Assembly (NCBI GenBank): GCA_030549775.1
Contig: CM060181.1
Coordinates: 32,338,753 to 32,402,752, forward strand
Reading direction: 5' to 3'
Source: Tamarix chinensis
Taxonomy: Eukaryota > Streptophyta > Magnoliopsida > Caryophyllales > Tamaricaceae
Length of the DNA stretch: 64,000 bases
In this document: positions 35,765-46,400 of the stretch, one piece after another
Layout: every line of letters starts with the position of its first letter
Position numbering within the stretch: position 1 is the stretch's first letter
Notes under the pieces: model-generated
The model's input: the letters and a program-made list of their open reading frames with translations, nothing else
Databases searched by the model: none
Told to the model about the DNA's origin: nothing
Translations under genes and position numbers: made by a program

Positions 35765-36425
35765 ACTACAAAAAAAAAAAACCTATTTTTAGCAACGATG
35801 CTTTTTGCTGCTAAAGATAGAAAATCGTTGCAAAAAATATATATCGCAACGATATTTTTTGTTGTGGGTTTTTTTTTGTCATGGCATTGTAAAAAAAATA
35901 AAGCAACAAGAATGGTTGTTGCAAAAAAATAATTAAATTCAACATAAATTGTAGTTGTCAAATAAATATTGTTACAATATATCACTTCACCTAACTATAT
36001 GTGTTTATATATTGCAACAACTTTTGTCATTGAAAAATATTGATTATACTTTGGCAACAATTTATGTCTTTATAAAAATTTGCAATTAGCAATGACTTTT
36101 GTAGTTGAAAAAAATTGGATGTAGTTTGGCAACAAATTATGTCGTTGCAAAAGCTTGTTACTTGCAACAACAAAAGTTACTACAAAAAAAATAGCATATT
36201 ATAGCAACAATATTTATCATTGCAAAAACACATTAATTGCAATGACTTATGTTGTTACAAAAAATTAAATACACTTTAGGAACTAAAGATTACAAAATAT
36301 CCCAAGTCAATACAACCATATAAAAGCCACCTGATAGCACTTAGAACCCACAAATTTATAACAATTCAAGTTGAAACAACTACGTGGGGCCACTTGGTAA
36401 CCACTTAGACTCACAAGAATTGCAA

Positions 36426-36649
36426 GGGCTATTGTGGAGTACTTTTGGATTGATCGACTAGCCGCACAGATCAACACGAGCCCTTTCTGAAACTTCCTAG
36501 GAATGTTACTCATCCTAAAAATTGCTCCACGACAAGCACACTTAACTGTGGAGTTCTTATGACAGAATCACCAAAAGGTTGGTATACTATATTAATATAA
36601 GTAGTTATATCAATCCTTATAACATCCCACTCAAATTGGGGGTATTACA
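36426..36649 (-). mobile_element. Second Cassandra LTR fragment
   Basis: The segment GGGCTATTGTGGAGTACTTT through GGGGGTATTACA aligns with the Cassandra LTR at 16312-16598, including the 5S-like CACACTTAACTGTGGAGTTC. Compared with that copy it lacks the terminal TGTAACACCCC and about 50 bases between CAACACGAG and CTTTCTGAAACTTCC. It is decayed and has no visible target duplication. Confidence 0.82.
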
Positions 36650-37112
36650 CTTCATCATTACAAAACATACATAATTGAAACAATAAAGTCTTTTCCAAGA
36701 TTTGAACTTAAAACTTCAACAACCATCTTTGTTGTTGCGAAAACATACAATTGCAATGACAAGATAACTTGTTTAAACACTATTGTAATAAATCACCCAT
36801 GAAACCTCTAATCAATATTCGTAAATTATGTCATATACATATGTCCTGCTTATATCAATATAACCAAAATATATAAAAATAATTCTTAACATATATATCA
36901 AGAAAAATTATCAAATTGAACGAAAACTTACTGGAATTCTGCTTGATAATTAGGGATTTAATTGAGCCAATGGATGCTGAAACAAATTAGCATGTCCAAT
37001 CGATATAACTAGACAAGGCTAACAAAATGGAGGTAAGATTAGGAGTTGGAGAAGGTAGTGGTAACAAAGTATAGATGTTGTAATAAAATTGTTGATAATT
37101 TTTTTGCAACAA

Positions 37113-37570
37113 CTTGTTGTTGCGTTAAAATAATTTAAATATTTGCAACAAGTATAGTCATTGTAATAAATTCAATCAATATTTTGCAACAAAAAAAAAA
37201 CTTCGCTGCAAAAACGTTTTGTATATTGCAATAAATAAATGCTATTGCAAATAAACCATCACATATATTGCAAATAAAAATATCATTGCAAAACATATAA
37301 ATGTCATTGTGTTAAAATAATCTAAATATTTAAAACAAGTATAGTCATTGCAATAAATCCAATCAATATTTTACAACAAAAAAAGTTGTTGCAAAAATAT
37401 TTTGTATATTGCAACATATAAATGTCGTTACAAATAAACCATCGCATATATTACAACAATAAATGTCGTTGCAAAACATATAAATGTCATTGGGTTAAAA
37501 TAATCTAAATATTTACAACAAGTATAGTCATTGCAATAAATTCAATCAATATTTTACAAAAAAAAAATGA
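37113..37570. repeat. Tandem repeat of about 185 bp (2.4 copies)
   Basis: GTTAAAATAATCTAAATATT recurs at 37124, 37311 and 37494 (periods 187 and 183). It is followed each time by ACAAGTATAGTCATTG and CAATCAATATTTT, with GTTGCAAAA words between. It is part of the CACTA subterminal sequence. Confidence 0.88.
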
Positions 37571-38182
37571 AGATTAGCTTCTGAATTAATATTGGAAAGG
37601 ACCATTTTGATTACTGAATTGATGACATGATACATTATGTCCATACACTGTTTTGATGAATAATGATTCAAGAAGTCTTCTTTTAAGTGGCTGCCTTTTT
37701 ATGATATCCTTTTTATGTGATAGTTTGCATATGCTTGGCACTTTTCTTGTGTTGGGTTGTTTTTTTCTCGGACAAGGGGGTTGTTGTAAAGTTCTTCTGG
37801 CTTGGAAGGGTCTACTTTTACCTATGTTCTCTTTTGCCATCCTTGGACTCAGGTTGAGTGTATTCATATATTTAAATAAAAAAAAGGTTTATTTTCCTAC
37901 CAAGATATCTAGCTTTTGAGTTGTTTAAGTTTGAGACGCGGAAAAGAAGAGTGTGATTACTTATTCAACAATATGAAGAGTAAACATGGACACTCACGAG
38001 AGATACAACCGGATCAAGCAAAAGCATAGTCTTTAATATAAGTGATATACAAATTTGTTTTTCCACATAAGTTTAAAAATTATATACACTCAACTTACTC
38101 AATACTTTAAAAAATTGGACATCATCAAACTAGTATTATCACTAGTTGGCTTATTTAGTGCTCGAAATAGTAATTTGGACTA
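37571..38182. other. Unassigned sequence, no gene seen
   Basis: A locally T/G-rich segment (37650-37920) gives a short plus-strand open frame rich in Leu, Phe and Cys that I do not recognise as a protein family. Nothing else is supported. Confidence 0.4.
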
Positions 38183-38190
38183 ATCAAATC

Positions 38191-38697
38191 TAGGAATGTA
38201 AACGGGGCGGGTTCGGGGCGGATATACTATACCCGTATCCGTATCCGATAAGAAAATCCATATCCGAATCCGTACCCGTACCCGAACGGGTATCCGCTAG
38301 CATATCCATATCCGTATCCGTTGGATATCCATTACCCGACGGATTATCCGTTTACCTGTTAATGGATATTATCCAACGGATAAATCCATTACCCAATGGA
38401 TAAACTCATTTATAGTTAAGTCAAATGACAATTTTAACCTTAATTTATACTATATTTATTTTAAAATTAAGGGTAAAAGAGTAATTATATATCGGGTAAA
38501 CGGATACGGATATGGATACGGGTATAGTTACGGGTACGGGTATGGATATCCCATACCCGTATCCGTACCCGAACCCGACGGATATTTTAATCCATCATCC
38601 ATATCCGTATCTGTACCCGTTTATCCGTACCCGTTTAAATATCCGTCGGATAAAATCCGTCGGGTTTCGGGTAAAACCCGCCCTGTTTACATCCCTA
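38191..38697. mobile_element. hAT-type MITE with GGATAC-rich interior
   Basis: The 507-bp element is flanked by perfect 8-bp duplications ATCAAATC (38183-38190 and 38698-38705), the target length of the hAT superfamily. The termini are inverted: TAGGAATGTAAACGGGGCGG on the left, and CCCTGTTTACATCCCTA on the right (its complement starts TAGGGATGTAAACAGGG). Both arms are built of degenerate CCGTATCC / GGATACGG words (TATCCGTATCCG, GGGTACGGGTATGG), so the element can fold back over much of its length around an AT-rich centre at 38410-38490. It has no coding capacity; an open frame from 38512 is an artefact of the hexamer repeats. Confidence 0.88.
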
Positions 38698-38705
38698 ATC
38701 AAATC

Positions 38706-40355
38706 CATTGTACATAAAAAAAATGTAAAATATGTAAAAAAAAAAAACTATATAAAAACTTAATCGACTCCTAATTGAATTTTCAATTGATTTTATAATC
38801 TATTCGCCATTGTTTTACTAATCTAAGTTGTTCTTATCGATTTTAAACAAGTTTAGAGTCTTAAGGACCGATATATAAAATCCAGCCAATGATCAGATTG
38901 ATTCATCAATTAATTAGTCAAACTGGCAAACCTATTCTAGTTATTAAAACTATAAACTATGCTTCTTAAGAATACCGGTAAGCACAAAAAAATATTTATA
39001 CATATGTTATGAATTAGGACCGTACAAAAGTAATCAATCAATGTCTGAAATAGTTGATATCACATTTATGATATCTTATTCGATTTTACTCAAAAGGATA
39101 TTCGATATTTAAATTATTTAATTTTTGACTAATATTATTCAATCCTAAAAATTATCCAATATTTTATTGACTATTTCAATAATACATCATAAGTATTGTA
39201 CATTTATAGTTTTAAATTTTCAAAATTTATTTATTGTTATTATTTAAGCTTTTATAATACTATTTTAATAGTTTTTTTAAATATAATAAGACACTTGTAT
39301 GAATATGGATATGAATATTAATTGATATACAATATTCATTTTTAAAAATCTTCTAACAAAAGTTATTAAAATTAATAATAATATATTATATTTTTTATTA
39401 AGACATAGGATATATCCAATTTAATCTGCATTATTCAAATATCCTATTTAGGAAATAAATAAAAGATGTGAAGAGGATATTCCAAAAAAATATTCAAACA
39501 AATACTAATATCCGATCTTGTAAATCCATACTATAAATTATTGCCCAAAATTTTTTACTAGATCTTTGGATAGCTAAATTTAGGAAATAAATAAAAGGCA
39601 CCCTAGGAGGGCCTTCAAAAAAAAACCCATGATGTTGGTTGTTCACTCTTTATCTACATTTAGAATTTAAATTTATTAAAAATCATAAAATAAAAATTGA
39701 TAGTTAAAAAATAGCACCTTAAGATCATAGCCTCTTTTTTTTTTTTCTTCAAATGATAGACTTCCAACTTTAATATTAATCAATATTTAAAAATCATACA
39801 CATCTTAAAACTAAAAGATACCTTTTACATAATTTTTATCCTCATCAATTTTATATTTACAAAAAAATTTCTCAATATAATAACAGAATAATAATAATAA
39901 TAATTCTTAATATAACAATAGAATATCAATATGCCATATATATATATATGGGTGATGTTTTAAGTTCAAACAATTGCTTTTCAGTAGCTAAATTTTAAAA
40001 CTTACATTACTTTTAATAAATTTATTTTTTAAAATAAAGATTAAACAGCCAATAAAAACAACTAATAGCCAACGACTACTGCAAGTCTGCATCTTCAAAC
40101 ATACACGATATTTGTCAATTTATACCCCATCATTTCCTTTAATTCTCTTACTTTCTATGTTTTTTTTTTGTTTTTCCTTTTATTTCTCTTAGGTTTTTTT
40201 TTTCTTGTACTGGGATAATTTATTGCCTCAAAAATGCACTAGATCAATTTGTTAATCCTTTTATGATTCGTTGACGAGATGTAGATATTCGAACCAAATG
40301 AATCCTTTATAATCCAGGCTCTAGACACGCAGCTACAGCGCATCTCATCATTACA
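38706..40355. other. AT-rich sequence downstream of the thioesterase gene
   Basis: No protein, RNA gene or recognisable repeat was identified. A short direct repeat (TTTAGGAAATAAATAAAAG near 39447 and 39579) and AT microsatellites are present. The last few hundred bases should include the 3' untranslated region of the minus-strand thioesterase. Confidence 0.5.
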
Positions 40356-40496
40356 TCAAAGTTTGCTGTGCTTGGAAAACAGGGAATGATATCCTTCAGC
40401 AACAACCTCACTAGTTGCCTTGTTTCTAATCATTACAGAAGCATAAGACACAGCTCCTCTTGTACCTGCAAGTCTTGCGGTCACCTCCAACTCATC
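40356..40496 (-). CDS. Thioesterase terminal exon ending in SKL
   Basis: The exon is 141 bases, opening after acceptor TTGGCAG and ending CTT-TGA. It encodes the last two strands of the hotdog sheet and the peroxisomal signal. The conserved pattern E-x-x-A-x-x-x-G...V-x-I-R-N-K-x(3)-E-V-V-A-E-G matches the C-terminal half of plant and animal small thioesterases. Confidence 0.8.
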   Translation of the reverse strand, partial: DELEVTARLAGTRGAVSYASVMIRNKATSEVVAEGYHSLFSKHSKL

Positions 40497-43400
40497 CTGC
40501 CAAGATATCATCACAATAACAAGTTCAGAGTCCAGGAATTAAACTACCGCAAGCAAGTCCAAAACATTAAAGCAACGGTCCTACTAGACCATTATTATTG
40601 ACATTTCTTCGTCCAAAAAAAACACCAAATCTCAATCACATGCTGTCGCCATGACCCAATATCAGGATGGTCGTTGGGTCACTGACTGCAAGCTTTTTGA
40701 TAAGTTACAGGTCTTCTTTGGGATCCAAAAACAAAATTAAATGTTCGGAAGTCGGAAAAACAGACGAAAAAACAGAAGAAATGATAGGATGTAACGAGCT
40801 TCCGTTTGACAATACTTTGAAGGAAATACAGGTACTTTATGGGATTGGTTTAGAAGTTTGAATACGATTTCAGTAAAAAAAAATCAATTTAAAAAATTAA
40901 CCTAAACAAAGGAACTAAATAAAGTAATCAATGCAGAGAATATTAAAGGATAAGCCTTCATCCTCTTTCTATTACGACCGAATTGGAAGTTAAGTACATC
41001 AATCTAACGGGTACACAAACATCTCAACAACAGCTAGGAGAAACCACTAAAGTAAAGCAAGCCCTGTACAAATTCGATCTAGAACTAGACATTAATCTCA
41101 AGAATGTATAATTAACTACTGCCAGAATAATAACTCGCAAGAGCATCTATTTGAGTTGAAATAGGGCAAGATTTCTACATTCCAAATGCTATATACCACT
41201 GCTGCCGATACACTTCTCAGTATTCATGCAGCTACCTTCCTCCTCTTAGTTTTGCCCCAGCCAACTAATCATAAGGCCCAACTGATAGGCCTCGTAGCTG
41301 ATGCCCAGCCAGTCCATATTGATCTGCCATATCTGTTGTTAGCTAGAGGAAACAATAGCAACACATGATCAAGGTCTTAAATACCTTCTCCACAAACACC
41401 ACACTTCTGTTCAATAATCACATTCCATGCAAAATGCTTTTATCTTGTATGGCTTTATGGTAGCTGCGCTAGACGATGATACGGTGTCAGGGAAATCCAT
41501 ATGGCTACCAAACCGAGTGGTACCATTGTTTCTCTTTCTCTACATGGCCGGATGACTTCATATGCCTTCCCTATGTTATATTTCGTACACTGATCTGAGT
41601 TGATGATACAGAAGGATGGCTTTAGACATGATTTTTCTATAAATCCAAAACTCATGAGGAATGCAAGTGATTGAGTGGATATTCCTGCCTTTGATGTAGT
41701 ATTCTGTTAGGAACCTTGGTCGTGAGCCAGGCCTACCGTCAGGTTCATCAGGGTCAAGCCCAATTTTTGTCCTAGAATGCTTGGGTCCATTAATAAGTGA
41801 TAGGCTTTGGTTTTATTTAACTCTAGCCAAACCTTAGTTAATTAAGTGATTTATGTATTAGGGTTTAATATGTCTTATTTAATAAAAGGCTTGCTAGACT
41901 CTGGCTAGTCAGAAATCCTAGATTGCTCCCCAAATCAGCGTCCACTATAAATAGGAGGCTAGGACCTCATTGATAACATTAGGAGAATTAGCAAAATCTA
42001 TTTCCCCGGCTCTCCTCTTTCCTTCGCCTCCCTATAGTTCATGGAATTCGTCCAGAAATTATTGATGCAACTAGATCCAAGAACCAATATCTTATTAGAT
42101 TAGTATCAAAGCCAGAGATTTAGTGATGCAAGCTGATTTTCAGACATGGCAGCCGCAAGAGCTCAATCTTTGGATGGAAGAGATGGAGAAACTAATTGCA
42201 CAATTGAAAAAGGTTCCCTTTGGCGTCAACCTTCACACCATCAGTACATACCTTCATCCATCCAACATAGCAACAAACCCTTGCACAAATCCTAAAACAA
42301 TCACTGCCATTTGCACGACCACCCCAAAATCCATCCCCAGCCCTTCGACAAGCCATCTCCAGTGCTGCCCACCACTGCTAAGCCTCCACTATCCCTCGCT
42401 GTACTAGATGCACCACCCCAAGCCCTCCCTCACTATATGTGTGCCACCTCTAAAACCTAAAACTCATGATCCCACATTAAACACTACAAGGACCGCCCCT
42501 AGCCTTGGTGGCCCCCACTACACCCCCACTACACCCCTACCAACACTCACCAACTTGTCTCCCACTTTTAACAGCCTCAACCAAGCCTTTCTCTGCCACA
42601 AACAACGTTGTCCAACCCTTCTTTTGACTCCATGTCGCTTGATCGTTGACCACAGCATGGTCGCCAACCCTCTACTACACCCATCCACCACCATTACTTG
42701 ACCCCCAATCACCCCAATTTCTCAAAACCCTAACCTTAATTCACCACCCACTAGGCCAAACACCACAACGCTGCCCCTTGACCCATTGTCAGTGCTCGCT
42801 GACACATTGATTGTCCCCCTTGTTCACCAACAAACCACCATCCAAGCCACCAGAGCCTTTGGCCACCCACAGATCCACTCTTAGACCACACCCTCCACCC
42901 ATACAATGAAATATCGATACCGCAATTGCGTATCGGCTGCAATTTTGCGGTTTTTGGGTCAGCCACGACGCAAAATTCTGAAAATGTGGCCGTTTCATAA
43001 AATCACATATTTATCGCCGCAATATCGGCGAAATTTTGAATATCAGCCAATATTTTACCAATATTGGCCGATATTTGTTGCGTAAAAGAATTAAAAATCA
43101 CACCGTGACAACCGCGACATATAAAATATCATTTGCGACACCCCAATACCGCAACTCCACAACCGCAATAATAATTGCGACCATAACCGCGGTTTTATTG
43201 CTTGCCTCCGCCTCTTTCCTTTAGCCCCCCTCATATTAGCTCTTGGAATTAGCCTTGGAATTTGGTTGCACCACTATCATTGGTTAGAACACCACCACCC
43301 TCGCCTATCCCTTCTACACCAGCAATCACAACCGTGTTCTATGCCAAGCCTCGAATATGACCCAATGGGCCAAGGAAACCCTTAGCATCACCTGTCATAT

Positions 43401-46400
43401 GCTACCACTACTCCATCCATCAAAGCTTTTCCTATCTCATAGCTAGAGCTTGGAAGGAAGCTCCAAATCTAACTAGAGGCCAATCCCATACAAGCATCAA
43501 TTTAAGTTGCATAGGAGGGAACGCAAGACGATAGATCCATGTTACATGCACTTCACAGATGCTCCTGCATCCTCCCATAGTAGATGTATGGGCCAAATGA
43601 CTCTCTACCACAAACTGATCCATCGCCTTGGCCCCTAGTGACCTCACTTACTATATTCTCTAATCTATAGGCATAGCTTAAATTGTCATGTTGCCTTGCT
43701 CAAGACCCGGGTGCTCTGATTGTACCATCGGTGTCCATGGTTAGATCTTGGCTTGCTCAATTACTAACTGCTTGAAATTGTTAGGTGGAATGGATTGCCT
43801 TTGGATCAAGCTATTGCAGAGGTGGTTCCTCTTTTTAGTTGCTCCTTTCCTTACTACGAGCTTGAAGACAAGCTCGTTTTCTAAGGAGTAATATTAGGAA
43901 CCTTGGTTGTGGGTCATGCACACATCAGAGCCTCTTAGGGTCAAGCCAAATTTCCATCCTAATATGCTATATTTAGGTCCATTAATGAATAGGAGACTTT
44001 GGTTTTATCTAATTCTAAGACCTCAGTTAATTAAGTGATTTATGTATTAGGGATTTATAGGTCGTATTTAATAAAAAGCCTATTAGACCCTAGGCCTACC
44101 AGAAACCCTAGTTTGCTCCCTAAAAGAGGCAAGACCTTAGTAACAAGATAAGAGAATTAGCAATAATTAGCAAAAGCTAGTTCCTCAGCTGTCCTCTTTC
44201 CATCGCCTCCCTCTCTCTTTGTGCTTTCTAGTTCCCACAAATCATAATTCTAATCTCTCACACATACAATAAAATATCGGTCCTAATATTGTATATCGGT
44301 CAATATTTTGTAGTTCTTGGATTAGCCGATACGCGACAACCAAAACACGATAGTTTTAAAAAATCACTTATGCATTACAAATATATCGGCCAATACTTAT
44401 TCATATTTGTTGTAAAAAAAATAATTAAAAAAATCACGTTGTGACAAGTACAACATAAAAAGTATCCCTTGCGACACCTTGATACTACAACGCAATGGCC
44501 ATGACTGCAGTTTTATTGCTTGCTCTCACATGCCAAATTAATTTAATCATTTCCATTCAATTAAATTATGTTACCTAGAATTCATCAAAATCCATGGGAA
44601 TTACTATTACGGCTAGATCCGAAAACTAAGTTTCTATCATATTCATGTATATATTAGATCCATAATCCCTCTTTGTGATGCACTAGCTATAGATGCCTCT
44701 CACACCTAATCCACCTTCTTTCTTTGGTAGATAAATAATTCTACAAGCAACCAGTGCCTTGTTGCTTTAATCATCCATTCATGTCCAGCCTGCGGCATAG
44801 CATCTCCACCTAGTGAATGGCTAACTTGGGAACTAAAAAGATTGGGACCAAAAATTGTGCAGGCCAAATAGGAGAATTTATATTAGTTGGAGTCTCCCTA
44901 AGTACCTAAGCTTTCTTGTTCTCCGGCAACTAACTCGCAAATGAGTGTTTGGTAATGATTCTGACCAAGTTGAGTAATCTCTAGGGGCACCCCTAGGTAT
45001 CTAAAGGAGGAATCTCCTTTCTTCACATCCCCATACTTTTAAGGATTTGATCCTTTGAAGTATGTAGAGCACTAGCTAGAGTTAGTTATTTATCTAGAGC
45101 ATATAGCAAATGCAGCTTATTAGGGAAGGAACAATAAAAAGCATAGGTGATGATGATGATAATTGTTGGTCCAAAGACAGGCCACTGTCTTGATGGACAA
45201 ATTGAGCTCAACTTTAGTGTAATGATAAAGTGTTGTCTACTCCCCAAAGTTTATGACCCCACAAACTCGTGTAGTTAAGGATAAAGGATATGGAGTTTTG
45301 CAAAGTCCAATTGCTCAAGAGTATTTTTGGCAGGAGAAGATTAAAAACTATAGGTTCTTATTTATTGGTTGTCTATCAATGTTAAACTCTCAATGAGAAC
45401 ATATATATATATATCATTTCATAAGTGGAATAATTTGTCAATGAACACTAAATTGGGAAGTGAAGTTGTGCGTTAAATACACTAAATGAAAAATAAATAC
45501 ATTTAACATAATACTCCATTCTAAAATCCATCAAAATATGTTTTAAATTATGTTAATATAAAATAAATTGAATTTGGTTTTGGCAAGGGCCTGAAATTTG
45601 GGTTAAAATGAATTAATATAAAATATGTTATATTTGTCGATATTTATTGTGAAAAAGAATTACAAAATCATGCCATGACAAGCACGACATATAAAATATT
45701 GTTTGAGATACTCTAATACAACGACACCGTGAACGCAACCGCAATTGTGATCGCGACCATAGTTTTATTGTTTACCTATGGGCTCCCAATTCTCTATTCT
45801 CTTCCCTTCTTATAGCTACCTCCCTTTGTATTTCTACTCTCACTACCCAGCTACGATAACAACCTTCCTAACTCAATTCCCCCACCTAGTTACTCAGCTC
45901 TACACATAACTAACTCCTTAGCCTTTTCTCTTTTCCCCATGCCTCACCGAATTACGATTAAATCTCCTCCCCATGGGCCAGTTGATGTCCAATCCCCACT
46001 TGATGCCTTGTACTCTCATTCTCACAGACTTTCTTATATCTCCTCATGTAAGTATATTCCACCACAAACCTATGAATACTTCCCTCCCAGACTTTCACCT
46101 TGTCCTCAAGGTGGAATTATCAGTATGCTCTATTAAGTAGCTCAAAATCTCCCAAGATGTTTCAAACTTACAGGCTCTTCCATTTAACCAGCACTTCCAG
46201 GCCCCTCTAACCTCTTCTGGCTCTAACTACCATTCTAAGGTTTCCATCAAAAGCTATAGGAAAAGGTTATACACATGCATCCACACCCACTGCAGGCTTT
46301 AACAATGAGATGTGGAACACCGAGTGAATGGAACGGCTAGCGATAGCTTGAGTCTGTAAGCAACTTGTCCTACTCGGGCTTCCACCTCCTGATAAGGGCT

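Larger units (their letters stand above)
35765..37570. mobile_element. Non-autonomous CACTA element (left terminus CACTACAAAAA)
   Basis: CACTACAAAAAAAAAAAA begins at 35765, followed by subterminal words such as TTTAGCAACGAT and ATCGTTGCAAAA in both orientations. GTTGCAAAA/TTGCAACAAC words recur throughout 35780-36290 and 36720-37560. This is the usual architecture of short CACTA derivatives. No transposase sequence is present. The right terminus (TTTTTGTAGTG) was not seen; the repeat words stop near 37570. A Cassandra LTR fragment lies inside. Confidence 0.65.
41704..44640 (+). mobile_element. Chromovirus deletion derivative with two LTRs
   Basis: The left LTR (41704-42099) starts TGTTAGGAACCTTGG and is followed by primer site TTAGTATCAAAGCC (42100-42113). 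The right LTR starts TATTAGGAACCTTGG at 43888 and repeats the same landmarks (GTTAATTAAGTGATTTATGT, AGGAGAATTAGCAA-like), ending about 44640 after being split by a MITE. The interior is only 1.8 kb: a gag N-terminus (42123-42230, [20 protein letters not shown]), a C-rich non-coding stretch, another MITE, and a chromodomain C-terminus (43770-43880) reading [12 protein letters not shown] and [14 protein letters not shown]. Protease, reverse transcriptase and integrase are deleted. The LTRs differ by perhaps 15-20 per cent by eye, so it is old. Confidence 0.8.

Noticed and set aside
35932..36300. Continuation of the gypsy protease frame into 35765 and beyond
   Set aside because: A CACTA terminus begins at 35765, so codons after that point belong to another element.
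38512..38763. Open frame with Tyr-Pro-rich repeats
   Set aside because: It is a by-product of the CCGTATCC hexamer arrays in the hAT-type MITE, and it runs out of the element into unrelated sequence.
42123..42712. Thr/Pro-rich plus-strand frames after the gag start
   Set aside because: Only the first 35 or so codons resemble gag; the rest is C-rich non-coding sequence of the deletion derivative.
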